From positions 3,523,501 to 3,587,500 of the forward strand of contig NZ_CP045318.1 of assembly GCF_009363255.1 (NCBI RefSeq): 64,000 nt of DNA, given 5' to 3'. The notes beneath the pieces are model-generated. The model made no database searches. It was not told where the DNA came from and was given only the letters and a program-made list of their open reading frames with translations. The position numbers and the translations under genes were made by a program. This DNA is from Roseivivax sp. THAF197b (lineage in GTDB: Bacteria; Pseudomonadota; Alphaproteobacteria; Rhodobacterales; Rhodobacteraceae). Positions 8,302-17,970 of this stretch are shown here, piece by piece (within the stretch, counting starts at the first letter, position 1; each line of letters starts with the position of its first letter).

Positions 8302-11117
8302 CCCTTTTCGGAACCATCGGCTTCGGGGCGCCCTGGCTCCTTCTGGCGCTTCTGGCGCTGCCGATCCTGTGGCTCATCCTGCGCGCGGTGCCGCCCGCGC
8401 CGATCCGCCGGATGTTTCCGGGTGTCATCCTGCTGCTGGGTCTCAAGGATGACGAGCAGGTCAGCGACCGGACGCCCTGGTGGCTGTTGCTTATGCGCAT
8501 GCTGGCCGTGGCCGCGATCATCATTGGCCTCGCGGGCCCCGTGCTCAACCCCGAGGAAGATCGCGCGGGCGCGGGCGACGCGCCGCTTCTGGTGGTGATG
8601 GATGGAAGCTGGGCGTCGGCGGCCAGTTGGCGCGCCAAGATGCAGTCGCTGGACGCGGCTCTGGCTCAGGCAGGGCGGGATGACCGGCCCGTCGCCACGC
8701 TGATGCTGACCCGGCCCGAACCGGCCACGTTCCAGGCCGCAGGCACCGTTCAGAACCGCGCGGCGGGCATGATCCCGAACCCCTGGGCCCCCGATACGGT
8801 CCGGACGGAGGCCGCACTCGACGCCCTGCCCGAGGGGAATTTCGAGACGCTCTGGTTCTCCGACGGGCTTGAGCGCGACAGCCGCGCGACGCTGCTTGAG
8901 GCCTTCGAGGAACGTGGCCCGGTCACGATCTACGAAAGCCCCGCACCGCTTTACGGGCTGGAGCCCGCGCGTTTCGAGGATGGCGCGGTGCAACTGACCG
9001 CGCATCGCCTCCGCCCCGGGGCCGCGCGCGACATTCGCATTCTGGCGCAGGGCCGCGATCCCGCGGGCAATCCTGCCCTCCTCGCCGAGGCGACGCTGAC
9101 ATTCGAACAGGACGCCACGACGGCGGAAGGGGCGGTCTCCCTGCCTGCGGAGCTGCGCGCGCGGATCGACCGGTTCGAGGTTGCCGGTTCGTCCTCGGCG
9201 GGTGCCGTCACCCTGCCCGATGACAGCCTGCGCCGCCGCGAAGTGGCGCTCATCGCGGGCTCCGAGAACCGCGAGGGGCTCGAGCTGCTTTCACCGCTGC
9301 ATTACCTGACCCGCGCGCTTGCCCCGACCGCCGATCTGATCGATGGCGCCCTTCTCGACATCCTGCCCGCCAATCCCGATGTGATCGTGCTCGCGGATGT
9401 GGCGACCGTCAGCCCCGCCGAAGAAGACGCGCTGCTCGGATGGATCGAAGCGGGCGGCATGCTTCTGCGCTTCGCCGGACAGAGGCTCGCCGCGAGCGAG
9501 GTCAGCCGCGCCGAGGAAGACCCCCTGATGCCCGTGCGCCTGCGCGCGGGCGGTCGGACCGTGGGCGGCGCGATGAGCTGGGGCGAGCCCAAAACGCTGG
9601 CCCCCTTCGACGATGAAAGCCCGTTCTTCGGCCTCGCCATCCCCGAGGACGTCACCGTGAGCGCGCAGGTCATGGCGCAGCCCGACCCGACGCTCGCCTC
9701 CCGCGTCATCGCCCAACTGAGCGACGGCACGCCCCTCGTGACCCGCAAGCGCGAAGGTCAGGGGCAGATCGTGCTGTTCCACGTCACGGCCAATGCCGAA
9801 TGGTCGAGCCTGCCGCTCTCAGGCCTCTTCGTGCAGATGCTCGAGCGGCTGGCGGTGTCCTCGATGGCGGCGCAGCCCGAAGCGGCGGACCTCGAAGGCA
9901 CGACCTGGACGCCGCTGCGCGTGCTCGACGCGTTCGGGGCGCTGGCCACTGCCGAGAACCTGCCCGGTATCGCAGGCGAGGATCTGATCAATGCCGAACT
10001 TGGACCTGAACTGCGTCCGGGTCTCTACCAGGCCGAAGATCGCAGCATCGCGCGAAACGTGATCGGCGCGGACGCGACCCTGACCCCCACGGTCTGGCCC
10101 GATCGTATTCCCGTCGAAGGGCTGGAGCGGGCCGAGGAAACGCCGCTTTCGGGCTTCCTTCTGGCGCTTGCCGCGCTCTTGCTGGTCGCGGATGTGATCG
10201 CGGCGCTGGCGTTGTCGGGACGGCTTTTCGGTCTGCGCACCGGGACGGCGGTTCTGCTGGCAGCGCTCATGACCGTGCCGCTGCATGAAGTGCGCGCGCA
10301 AACGGGCAATGCACCGGCCGGGAATGCTCAGGCCGGGACTGCACAGGCGGATGGGGCGGAGACCAATTTCGCCACCGCCGCCACGGCGGAAGTGACGCTC
10401 GCCCATATCCTGACCGGCGACGATGAGATCGACCGCGTGGCGCAAGCGGGACTGCGCGGTCTGTCCGATACGCTGTTCTTCCGCACTTCCGTGGAGCCGG
10501 GCGCGCCCGTGGGCGTCAACCTCGAAGCCGATGAGCTGGCCTTCTTTCCGTTCATCTACTGGCCCGTCACGCCCGATCAGGCGCAGCCCTCGCCTGCCGC
10601 TTATGCGAAACTGAACGAATATCTGCGCGCGGGCGGGATGATCCTGTTCGATACGCGCGACGCCGATATTGCGCGCTTCGGTGCGGGTTCGCCCAATGGC
10701 CGCAAGCTGCAGGAGCTGGCCGCGCCGCTCGATATTCCGCCGCTTGAGCCGGTGCCAGAGGATCATGTTCTGACGCGGACCTTCTACCTCTTGCAGGATT
10801 TCCCGGGCCGCTATGCCAGCCGCGACGTCTGGGTCGAGGCCGCACCCCCAGACGCAGAACAGATCGAGGGGATGCCCTTCCGCAACCTCAACGACAACGT
10901 CACGCCCGTGGTGATCGGCGGTAATGACTGGGCCTCGGCCTGGGCCGTGGATCAATCCGGCCAACCCTTGCGACCCGTCGGCTCCGGCTTCACCGGAGAG
11001 CGGCAGCGCGAGGTCGCCTACCGCTTCGGCGTCAACCTCGTGATGCATGTGCTGACCGGCAACTACAAATCCGATCAGGTGCATGTGCCCGCCCTTCTCG
11101 ACAGGCTTGGACAATGA
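8298..11117 (+). CDS. BatA-like membrane protein with C-terminal DUF4159
   Basis: A 939-residue protein. The N-terminus has two membrane segments around the BatA-type motif (residues about 8-32 and 57-78), then a long VWA/amidotransferase-like periplasmic region. Another hydrophobic pair lies near residues 615-665. The C-terminal 210 residues match DUF4159 (ELAFFPFIYWPVTPD; GGMILFDTRDAD). ATGA overlaps tie it to genes on both sides. Such proteins are the large membrane component of alphaproteobacterial MoxR operons; their biochemical job is unknown. Confidence 0.85.
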   Translation: MTLFGTIGFGAPWLLLALLALPILWLILRAVPPAPIRRMFPGVILLLGLKDDEQVSDRTPWWLLLMRMLAVAAIIIGLAGPVLNPEEDRAGAGDAPLLVVMDGSWASAASWRAKMQSLDAALAQAGRDDRPVATLMLTRPEPATFQAAGTVQNRAAGMIPNPWAPDTVRTEAALDALPEGNFETLWFSDGLERDSRATLLEAFEERGPVTIYESPAPLYGLEPARFEDGAVQLTAHRLRPGAARDIRILAQGRDPAGNPALLAEATLTFEQDATTAEGAVSLPAELRARIDRFEVAGSSSAGAVTLPDDSLRRREVALIAGSENREGLELLSPLHYLTRALAPTADLIDGALLDILPANPDVIVLADVATVSPAEEDALLGWIEAGGMLLRFAGQRLAASEVSRAEEDPLMPVRLRAGGRTVGGAMSWGEPKTLAPFDDESPFFGLAIPEDVTVSAQVMAQPDPTLASRVIAQLSDGTPLVTRKREGQGQIVLFHVTANAEWSSLPLSGLFVQMLERLAVSSMAAQPEAADLEGTTWTPLRVLDAFGALATAENLPGIAGEDLINAELGPELRPGLYQAEDRSIARNVIGADATLTPTVWPDRIPVEGLERAEETPLSGFLLALAALLLVADVIAALALSGRLFGLRTGTAVLLAALMTVPLHEVRAQTGNAPAGNAQAGTAQADGAETNFATAATAEVTLAHILTGDDEIDRVAQAGLRGLSDTLFFRTSVEPGAPVGVNLEADELAFFPFIYWPVTPDQAQPSPAAYAKLNEYLRAGGMILFDTRDADIARFGAGSPNGRKLQELAAPLDIPPLEPVPEDHVLTRTFYLLQDFPGRYASRDVWVEAAPPDAEQIEGMPFRNLNDNVTPVVIGGNDWASAWAVDQSGQPLRPVGSGFTGERQREVAYRFGVNLVMHVLTGNYKSDQVHVPALLDRLGQ

Positions 11118-13156
11118 CCGGCACCATCATTTTCGACCCGCTTCTGCCGTGGATCGCCATTGGCATCCTCGCCGCGATTTCCGCAGGTGGCATCCTGATC
11201 GCGGTGCTGCGCGGCCTGCGTGGCTGGGGCTTGCGTGGGTTGGCCGCGCTGGTGCTGATCGCGGCCCTGACGCAGCCCTCCCTGCAGGACGAGGATCGCG
11301 CGCCCCTGTCCGACATCGTGCTGCTGCTGGAAGATCAAAGCGCGTCGCAACAGCTGGCAGAGCGGTCGGATGCCACGGCGAACGCGGTGAATGCGCTCGC
11401 TGCTGATCTAGCCGCGCGGCCCAATACCGAGATCCGGCGCATCCGCGTGGGCGATGGCGGCGACAACCAGGGCACCCAGCTGATGACTGCACTGAGCGAG
11501 GCGCTGGCCGAGGAGCCTTCGGGCCGGGTCGCGGGCATCATCGCCGCCTCGGACGGGCGCCTGCACGACATGGACCGCACCCCGGACCTGCCCGCGCCGC
11601 TGCACCTTCTGATGACCGGCCGCGAAGAGGATTGGGACCGTCGCCTCATCATCCGCAACGCGCCTGCCTTCGCGATCCTCGATGAAAGCTTCACGTTGAC
11701 GCTTCGGATCGAGGATTCGGGCGCCGCACCACAGGCGACGAACGTGCCGCTCGATATTTCCGTGGACGGCGAGTCGCCGCAGACCTTCACCGTGCCCGTG
11801 GGCGAGGATATCGACCTGCCGGTGACCCTGCCTCATGGCGGGCTGAACGTGATCCAGTTCACCACGCCCGAGGCCGAGGGCGAGCTGACGGATCGCAACA
11901 ATTCTGCGCTCGTGCAGGTCAATGGCGTCCGCGACCGGCTGCGCGTGCTCTTGGTCTCGGGCGAGCCGCATGCGGGCGGGCGCACCTGGCGCAACCTGTT
12001 GAAATCGGACAGCTCCGTCGATCTGGTGCATTTCACCATCCTGCGCCCGCCCGAAAAGCAAGACGGCGTGCCGGTGAACGAGCTGTCGCTCATCGCCTTT
12101 CCGACGCGCGAGCTGTTCCTCGAAAAGATCGACGATTTCGACCTGATCATTTTCGACCGCTACAAGCGCCGCGGCATCCTGCCCGCGATCTACCTCGACA
12201 ACGTGCGCAACTATGTCGAGGAGGGGGGCGCGGTGCTGATCTCGGCCGGGCCGGATTTCGCGTCTGCCGACAGCCTCTTCCGTTCGCCCCTGGGCGAGAT
12301 CGTGCCCGGCGCGCCCACCGCCCGCGTGCTGGAAGAGCCGTTCCAGCCCGTCATCACCGATCTCGGCGACCGACACCCCGTCACCGCCGGGCTCACCGGC
12401 GAGGAAAGCTGGGGCCGCTGGCTGCGCCAGATCGAGGTGGAGCCGGAAGGGGCGGGCAACGTGCTGATGTCCGGCATCGGAGAGCGACCGCTTCTGGTGC
12501 TCGACCGGGTGGGCGAAGGCCGGATCGCCTTGATGGCCTCGGACCAGGCTTGGCTCTGGTCACGCGGCTATGAAGGCGGCGGGCCGCAGCTGGAACTTCT
12601 GCGCAGGCTGGCCCACTGGATGATGAAGGAACCCGAGCTCGAGGAGGAGACGCTCTTCGCCGAAGCCTCCGGGCAGACCATGCGCATCATTCGCCGCACG
12701 CTCGAGGATGGCATCGGTCCCGTCACCGTGACCCGGCCCGACGGCGAGACCGAGGAGATTTCGCTGGAAGAGGTCGCACCGGGCCGTTTCGAGGCGCTCT
12801 ATGACGGCCCGGAGATCGGGCTCTACCGGTTGTCCGAGGGAGAACAGGAAGCGGTGATCGGGCTTGGCCCCTCCGCCCCGCGCGAGTTCGAGGAAACCAT
12901 CGCCACGGCGGATATCATGGCCCCGGCAATCGATGCGATGCGCGGTGGTGCGCTGCGGCTCGAGGACGGTCTGCCCCGCATCCGCGAGGTTGGTGCGGGA
13001 CGTCCGGCGGCCGGGCGCGGCTGGATCGGGATCACGCCCCGGGACGCCTACGAAACGCTGAATGTGCGCAACGTGCCGCTGCTGCCCGCCTGGCTGACAT
13101 TGCTTCTGGCCTCCGCGCTGATCTTGGGCGCCTGGCTCCGCGAAGGCCGTCGGTAA
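11114..13156 (+). CDS. Membrane protein with glutamine-amidotransferase-like domain, MoxR operon
   Basis: A 680-residue protein with two N-terminal transmembrane helices (residues about 10-27 and 36-54) and one at the C-terminus (about 650-672) bracketing a large extracytoplasmic region. The middle contains a class-I glutamine-amidotransferase-like fold (RVLLVSGEPHAGGRTWRNLL; YVEEGGAVLISAGPDF) without an evident catalytic Cys. It is the last gene of the operon, coupled by ATGA, and appears to be the partner of the DUF4159 protein. Confidence 0.8.
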   Translation: MTGTIIFDPLLPWIAIGILAAISAGGILIAVLRGLRGWGLRGLAALVLIAALTQPSLQDEDRAPLSDIVLLLEDQSASQQLAERSDATANAVNALAADLAARPNTEIRRIRVGDGGDNQGTQLMTALSEALAEEPSGRVAGIIAASDGRLHDMDRTPDLPAPLHLLMTGREEDWDRRLIIRNAPAFAILDESFTLTLRIEDSGAAPQATNVPLDISVDGESPQTFTVPVGEDIDLPVTLPHGGLNVIQFTTPEAEGELTDRNNSALVQVNGVRDRLRVLLVSGEPHAGGRTWRNLLKSDSSVDLVHFTILRPPEKQDGVPVNELSLIAFPTRELFLEKIDDFDLIIFDRYKRRGILPAIYLDNVRNYVEEGGAVLISAGPDFASADSLFRSPLGEIVPGAPTARVLEEPFQPVITDLGDRHPVTAGLTGEESWGRWLRQIEVEPEGAGNVLMSGIGERPLLVLDRVGEGRIALMASDQAWLWSRGYEGGGPQLELLRRLAHWMMKEPELEEETLFAEASGQTMRIIRRTLEDGIGPVTVTRPDGETEEISLEEVAPGRFEALYDGPEIGLYRLSEGEQEAVIGLGPSAPREFEETIATADIMAPAIDAMRGGALRLEDGLPRIREVGAGRPAAGRGWIGITPRDAYETLNVRNVPLLPAWLTLLLASALILGAWLREGRR

Positions 13157-13198
13157 CTCTGCCTGCGGCGCGGGGGGCGCGTCCGCGGGGCGGCCGCG

Positions 13199-13256
13199 TT
13201 GGAGGCTCTGCCTCCAAACCTCCGGAGGTATTTCTGGTCCGAACGTGACAGGACGG
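13199..13256. repeat. Intergenic repeat, copy 1: hairpin plus conserved 20-mer
   Basis: Between the convergent ends of the MoxR operon and the next gene sits a perfect 8-bp hairpin (TTGGAGGC at 13199-13206, GCCTCCAA at 13210-13217), then the palindrome ACCTCCGGAGGT and TATTTCTGGTCCG, then CGTGACAGG. The part from CCGGAGGT onward recurs at about 23461, again after a GC-rich hairpin downstream of a gene. The arrangement suggests a dispersed bidirectional terminator or REP-like element. Confidence 0.6.
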
Positions 13257-13299
13257 TCGCGCGCGCCATGGGGCAGCGCACGTTGCGGCACGGAAGATG

Positions 13300-13686
13300 T
13301 CAGAGTTCCGGGCGGACCTTCACGGCGACGCGGTTCTCGGACCAGCCATCGACGGAGCACCGTGCCCGCACATAGACGGTCCAGACGCCATCGGGCACCA
13401 TCACGGAGGAAAGCGAGCGCGTGAAGGGCTGCTCCTGCACATGCGGGTGGTGCAGCACGCGGGTGTCGATCACCTCACCCTCTTCCGTCTCGATCCGCCA
13501 GCCATCCGCGTAATGGTCCCAACCGGTATCGGGATGGGCCAGCGTGACCGAGACGCGCCAATCCATGCCCAGCTTCTCGAAGGAGACATCGCGAATCTCG
13601 GGCGGGTCTGCCGCCACGGATGTCGCGAGAGCAAGGCAGATCGAGAGCGGGCCGAGAAGAGCGGGGGCGAGGATGTGTTTGCGCAT
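13300..13686 (-). CDS. Secreted hypothetical protein
   Basis: A 128-residue protein from the ATG at 13686. It begins with a clear Sec signal peptide (MRKHILAPALLG, hydrophobic core, cleavage near SVAA-DPPE). The mature part is a small beta-rich domain with a single Cys, HPDTGWDHYADGW and HHPHVQEQPFTRSL. I do not recognise a functional family, though similar secreted proteins occur in Rhodobacteraceae. It is convergent with the MoxR operon. Confidence 0.7.
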   Translation of the reverse strand: MRKHILAPALLGPLSICLALATSVAADPPEIRDVSFEKLGMDWRVSVTLAHPDTGWDHYADGWRIETEEGEVIDTRVLHHPHVQEQPFTRSLSSVMVPDGVWTVYVRARCSVDGWSENRVAVKVRPEL

Positions 13687-13720
13687 ATCGCTGATTAGCA
13701 CCCGGTCCTTGAAACGAGGG

Positions 13721-14431
13721 TCATTTTTCCGTGTCTTCGGGACGCGCGGTCAGCAGGACGGCGCGGCTGCTGGCGAAGAACTCCCGCCGCAGGATGACTG
13801 CCACGGTCAGCGCGGTTGCGAGCATCAGCGCGATCGGGCCAATCATCCAGGCCGCACTTGCAATGCCGAAATACACCGACCGCATCCCCCGATTGTAGCT
13901 GCGGGCTGCCGTCGAGTTGATCTCGCCCGCCTGCCGTGCGCGGGCCAGTGCCGCGCGGTCGGCCGGATCGTTCGGCACCGCTGCCATGAGCACGGCGCAA
14001 TAACCAAACAGGCGGTGTGACCAGACGAATTTCAGGAAGGCATTCACGGCGAAGAGCAGCATCAGCGCGATCTTCACCTCCCAGACGATGGTCGGATCGG
14101 CGGGCAATGTCAGGTCCCGTGCGACACCCTGCAGCCGGTCGGCGTTGCCGATCAGCGCAAGCGCGCCGCCGATGGCGATCATCGTGGCCGAGGCGAAGAA
14201 GGTCGCACCCTGCCGCAATATGCCGACAATCTGGCTGTCGAAGATGCGCGGGTCGCGATGCAGGAACTGCACCATCCAGGCGCGACGATACTCCGCCATC
14301 AGGATCGAGGTGGAGGGGCGCGCCGCCGGTGGGTTCTCGATGATCTGCGTGACCGAAAGCCAGCCGGTGATCAGAACGCCAAGCGCGACCCAATCCGCAG
14401 GCGCCATGAATTGCAGCAGCGTGGGCGTCAT
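13721..14431 (-). CDS. DUF599 family membrane protein
   Basis: A 236-residue protein with about four transmembrane helices; motifs YRRAWMVQFLHRDPRIFDSQIVG and VWSHRLFGYCAVLMAAVPN are typical of DUF599. The function is unknown. Its ATG overlaps the stop of the upstream HemJ-like gene as TGATG, so the two are translationally coupled and the proteins probably act together in the inner membrane. Confidence 0.82.
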   Translation of the reverse strand: MTPTLLQFMAPADWVALGVLITGWLSVTQIIENPPAARPSTSILMAEYRRAWMVQFLHRDPRIFDSQIVGILRQGATFFASATMIAIGGALALIGNADRLQGVARDLTLPADPTIVWEVKIALMLLFAVNAFLKFVWSHRLFGYCAVLMAAVPNDPADRAALARARQAGEINSTAARSYNRGMRSVYFGIASAAWMIGPIALMLATALTVAVILRREFFASSRAVLLTARPEDTEK

Positions 14432-14844
14432 CAGACGGGCTGCGCCACGACGACCCACAGCACGGCGATGACCACGAAGACGCTGACTTCGTTGAAGATG
14501 CGCAGGAAGCGGTCGCTTTCGGTGAAGACCCCGCGCCGTGCGCGCAGCACCATGCGACCGGTCCAGCCGTAATGCGCCGCAAGTCCCGCCACCAGCGCCA
14601 CTTTCCACCAGACCCAACCCGGCATCGCCAGCATGCCCGCGAGCCAGAAGCCGGTGATGATGGCGATCACGCCGAGACCCAGCGAAAAGCGGTAGAGCCG
14701 GATCGTCAGATCGCCCAGCGGGCCGAACGCATCGAGAGACGCATATTCGCGCTTCCAGTAGATCAGCGCCCGCGGCACCGCGAAAATGGATGTCATCCAT
14801 CCCATGACGCACAGAATATGAATGACCTTGACCCAAACCAACAT
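14431..14844 (-). CDS. HemJ/CopD-like four-helix membrane protein
   Basis: About 137 residues with four membrane segments. The HemJ-like pattern is visible: a conserved His in helix 1 (VKVIHILCVMGWM), another His and Arg in AAHYGWTGRM, and the C-terminal FLRIFNEVSVFVVIAVLWVVV resembling the RxxNE-containing end of UPF0093/HemJ protoporphyrinogen oxidases. It is shorter and more divergent than true HemJ, so a haem-binding relative is also possible. It starts the two-gene operon with DUF599 and is divergent from glcD. Confidence 0.65.
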   Translation of the reverse strand: MLVWVKVIHILCVMGWMTSIFAVPRALIYWKREYASLDAFGPLGDLTIRLYRFSLGLGVIAIITGFWLAGMLAMPGWVWWKVALVAGLAAHYGWTGRMVLRARRGVFTESDRFLRIFNEVSVFVVIAVLWVVVAQPV

Positions 14845-14989
14845 GCTGTCTTTCGCGCTCCCTGTGCCGCTTCTACCCGCCATATACTGCGGACAGCGCC
14901 CCTGCGGCGATGCATCGCCACCCTCTGGGGTATGGCTTTGCCTCTGAAAATGCTAGATACACGTCAAGTGCCAAAAGGGAGTTTTCGCG

Positions 14990-16438
14990 ATGCAGATGCC
15001 AACCCCCGACGCCCGTGTCCTCGGCCGCAAGGCGGAAATCGTGGACCGCTTGCGCCGCGTCCTGCCCGCTGATGCGGTGATCGACGACGTGGCGGAAACG
15101 CGCGCCTATGAATGCGACGCGCTCACGGCCTATAAATGCCCCCCGCTCGCTGCCGTTCTTCCCGCCAACACGGACGAAGTCGCTGCCGTGCTGAAGATCT
15201 GCCACGAGCTGGACGTGCCCGTCGTGCCGCGCGGCTCGGGCACATCGCTTGCAGGCGGCGCACTGCCCACGGCAGATTGCGTCATTCTTGGCGTCTCCAA
15301 GCTCAACGATGTACTTGAGACCGATTACGACAACCGCTTCATCCGCGTGCAGACCGGACGGACCAACCTTTCGGTCACCGGCGCCGTTGAGGAGGAGGAT
15401 TTCTTCTACGCGCCCGATCCATCCTCGCAGCTGGCCTGCGCGATCTCGGGCAATATCGCGATGAATTCGGGCGGCGCGCATTGCCTGAAATACGGCGTGA
15501 CCACCAACAACCTGCTGGGCGTCACCATGGTGATGATGGACGGCACCGTCGTGGAGTTGGGCGGCGCACATCTCGACGCGCCGGGGCTCGACCTGCTGGG
15601 CGTGATCTGCGGCTCCGAGGGACAGCTGGGCGTCGTGACCGAGGCGACCCTGCGCATCCTGCGCAAGCCCGAAGGTGCGCGGCCCGTGCTGATGGGCTTT
15701 GACGCCAATGAGGTGGCGGGCGCCTGCGTGTCCGACATCATCAAGGCGGGTGTCCTGCCCGTGGCGATCGAGTTCATGGACCGCCCCTGCATCCGCGCCT
15801 GCGAGGCCTTCGCCAAGGCGGGCTACCCCGATTGCGAGGCGCTTCTGATCGTCGAGGTCGAAGGCTCCGACGCTGAGATCGACCACCAGCTGAGACTGAT
15901 CATGGAGATCGCCAAGCGCCACAATCCGGTGGAGCTGCGCGAGGCCAAGGATGCCGACGAGGCGGGGCGGATCTGGTTGGGCCGGAAATCGGCCTTCGGT
16001 GCCATGGGGCAGATCAACGATTACATGTGCCTCGACGGGACGATCCCCGTGTCGGAACTGCCGCGCGTGCTGACCCGGATCGGCGAGATGTCGAAGGAAT
16101 ACGGGCTCGATGTGGCCAACGTCTTCCATGCGGGCGACGGCAACATGCACCCGCTGATCCTCTTCGACGCGAACAAGGAGGGCGATCTGGAGAAATGCGA
16201 GGCGATGGGCGCCGACATCCTCAAGCTGTGCGTCGAGGTGGGCGGCTGCCTGACCGGCGAGCACGGTGTCGGCATCGAGAAGCGCGACCTGATGCATGTG
16301 CAATATGCGCCCGCCGATCTTGAGGCGCAGATGGCGGTGAAGGACGTGTTCGATCCGAACTGGCTTCTGAACCCCGCGAAGGTGTTCCCGCTCGATGCCT
16401 CGGATGCGCGCCGGGCCCTGGACGTGGCCGCGGAATAA
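14990..16438 (+). CDS. glcD: Glycolate oxidase subunit GlcD (FAD-binding)
   Basis: A 482-residue FAD-linked oxidase. The PCMH-type FAD domain shows VVPRGSGTSLAGGA (near residues 76-89), SGNIAMNSGGAHCLKYG and GSEGQLGVVTEATLRI; the C-terminal cap has VFHAGDGNMHPLILFD and LTGEHGVGIEKRD. With GlcE and GlcF it oxidises glycolate (and D-lactate) to glyoxylate, passing electrons to the membrane quinone pool. The start at 14990 has AAGGGAG about 9 bases upstream. It is the first gene of glcD-glcE-orf-glcF. Confidence 0.95.
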   Translation: MQMPTPDARVLGRKAEIVDRLRRVLPADAVIDDVAETRAYECDALTAYKCPPLAAVLPANTDEVAAVLKICHELDVPVVPRGSGTSLAGGALPTADCVILGVSKLNDVLETDYDNRFIRVQTGRTNLSVTGAVEEEDFFYAPDPSSQLACAISGNIAMNSGGAHCLKYGVTTNNLLGVTMVMMDGTVVELGGAHLDAPGLDLLGVICGSEGQLGVVTEATLRILRKPEGARPVLMGFDANEVAGACVSDIIKAGVLPVAIEFMDRPCIRACEAFAKAGYPDCEALLIVEVEGSDAEIDHQLRLIMEIAKRHNPVELREAKDADEAGRIWLGRKSAFGAMGQINDYMCLDGTIPVSELPRVLTRIGEMSKEYGLDVANVFHAGDGNMHPLILFDANKEGDLEKCEAMGADILKLCVEVGGCLTGEHGVGIEKRDLMHVQYAPADLEAQMAVKDVFDPNWLLNPAKVFPLDASDARRALDVAAE

Positions 16439-16449
16439 GCCCCAGACCT

Positions 16450-16472
16450 GCCCCGGCCATGCACGCCGGGGC
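16450..16472 (+). other. Hairpin between glcD and glcE
   Basis: A perfect 8-bp stem, GCCCCGGC at 16450-16457 and its complement at 16465-16472, with a 7-base loop, fills much of the 60-base gap. There is no T tract. It may stabilise the glcD transcript or tune GlcD/GlcE stoichiometry rather than end transcription. Confidence 0.5.
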
Positions 16473-16498
16473 CTCTCAAATCCGGACGAAATCAAAGT

Positions 16499-17623
16499 AT
16501 GACACCCACATCGGAAGACGAGCTGAGCGCCGCGATCAAATCGGCCAAGGGGCCCTTGCAGATCCGCGGCGGCGGCACGCGCGGCGGCGCGGGCACGGGC
16601 ACCGTGCTGGACACGGGCGGGCTGTCGGGCATCACCCTTTACGAGCCCGGCGCGCTGACGCTGGTGGCCGGTGCGGGCACGCCCGTGGCGGAAATCGAGG
16701 CCGCGTTGGCTGCGGAAAATCAACGCCTCGCCTTCGAGCCAATCGACCACCGCGCCATCCTCGGCACGACCGGCACCCCGACGCTGGGCGGCGTGGCCGC
16801 GACCAACGCCTCCGGCCCGCGCCGCATTCAGGTGGGCGCCGCGCGCGACTTCATGCTGGGCGTGCGATATGTCGACGGGGCCGGCAACATCGTCAAGAAT
16901 GGCGGCCGCGTGATGAAGAACGTCACGGGCTACGATCTGGTGAAGCTGATGGCGGGCAGCTGGGGCCAGCTTGGCGTCATGACGGAAGTGTCGCTCAAGG
17001 TACTGCCGGTGCCCGAGATGATCGCAACCCTGCGGATCAACGGGCTCGACGACGCTCAGGCAGTGCAGGCGATGAGCCGCGCGCTTGGCTCCCCGTTCGA
17101 GATCACGGGCGCGGCCCATGCGCCCAACGGCCCGGACGGGCATCCCGTCACGATGTTGCGGATCGAAGGGTTCGAGACGCAGATCACCTATCGCGCCGCG
17201 GAGCTGAAGAAGCTGCTTGCCGCCTTCGGCGATATCACGCTCGAGACCGATCAGGACCGCGCCGCGGCAGGCTGGGCCTGGGTGCGCGATGCGGAGCTGA
17301 TGAAGGACCAGCCGGGCGATATCTGGCGCTTTTCGGTCAAGCCGTCGGACGGGCCGGCGCTGGCCCGGGCGCTGGGCGCAGACGATATCCTTTACGATTG
17401 GGGCGGCGGCCTCGTCTGGGCGCGGATGCCCGAGGGCACCGATGCGCGCGCTTCGATGGGCGGCATTGCAGGCCATGGTACCTTGGTCCGGATGAGCGAT
17501 GCGGCCCGTGGCACGATCCCGCGCCTGCATCCCGAACCCGCACCGGTCGCGAAGATCACCGATGGCCTGCGCGCCCGCTTCGATCCGCGCGGATTGTTCA
17601 GCCCGGTGACCGAGCCCGCATGA
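16499..17623 (+). CDS. glcE: Glycolate oxidase subunit GlcE
   Basis: A 374-residue second FAD-binding subunit. It has the short PCMH FAD loop IRGGGTRGG near residue 23, then ILGTTGTPTLGGVAATNASGPRRI and NVTGYDLVKLMAGSWGQLGVMTEVSLKV. The length fits GlcE, which is shorter than GlcD and lacks the full C-terminal cap. Its stop overlaps the ATG of the small membrane gene that follows. Confidence 0.94.
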   Translation: MTPTSEDELSAAIKSAKGPLQIRGGGTRGGAGTGTVLDTGGLSGITLYEPGALTLVAGAGTPVAEIEAALAAENQRLAFEPIDHRAILGTTGTPTLGGVAATNASGPRRIQVGAARDFMLGVRYVDGAGNIVKNGGRVMKNVTGYDLVKLMAGSWGQLGVMTEVSLKVLPVPEMIATLRINGLDDAQAVQAMSRALGSPFEITGAAHAPNGPDGHPVTMLRIEGFETQITYRAAELKKLLAAFGDITLETDQDRAAAGWAWVRDAELMKDQPGDIWRFSVKPSDGPALARALGADDILYDWGGGLVWARMPEGTDARASMGGIAGHGTLVRMSDAARGTIPRLHPEPAPVAKITDGLRARFDPRGLFSPVTEPA

Positions 17624-17961
17624 TGCCCCCGCTTCTGATCGCTTTCGTGCTCTCCTTCGCGGTCGGGCCGCTCCTGTTCCTGCTGTTGATCCAGCCCGAT
17701 CCGACGAAGCCGCTTCTGGCCGCGCTGGCCATCGGCGCGCTCGCCGCAGCCCTTCTCGGCGCGAGCCTGTTCGACCGGTCACCCCTGTCGGGCCTCGCTG
17801 CCGTCTGGCTGGGATGGGTCAGCGCCGTCGCCTTCATCGCTCATGCCGCACGGCGCATGATGCACCGCCCCAGAACCGACCTCGCCACGCGCGTGGCAGG
17901 CAGCCTCGCCACGACGATCCCGTGGTTTGGCCTGGCCACCGCGCAGATGCTTTCAAGCTGA
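17620..17961 (+). CDS. Small membrane protein inside the glcDEF operon
   Basis: A 113-residue protein starting ATGATG at 17620, overlapping the glcE stop. Three to four hydrophobic helices are predicted (about residues 5-23, 30-48, 55-74 and 90-110), with a basic loop ARRMMHRPRTD. The E. coli operon has no such gene between glcE and glcF. Its position suggests a membrane anchor or assembly factor for the glycolate oxidase complex; this is inferred from context alone. Confidence 0.75.
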   Translation: MMPPLLIAFVLSFAVGPLLFLLLIQPDPTKPLLAALAIGALAAALLGASLFDRSPLSGLAAVWLGWVSAVAFIAHAARRMMHRPRTDLATRVAGSLATTIPWFGLATAQMLSS

Positions 17962-17970
17962 GGATTTCCC

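Noticed and set aside
14938..14959. TTGCCT...TAGATA as a glcD promoter
   Set aside because: The spacing of 10 bases is too short for a sigma-70 promoter.
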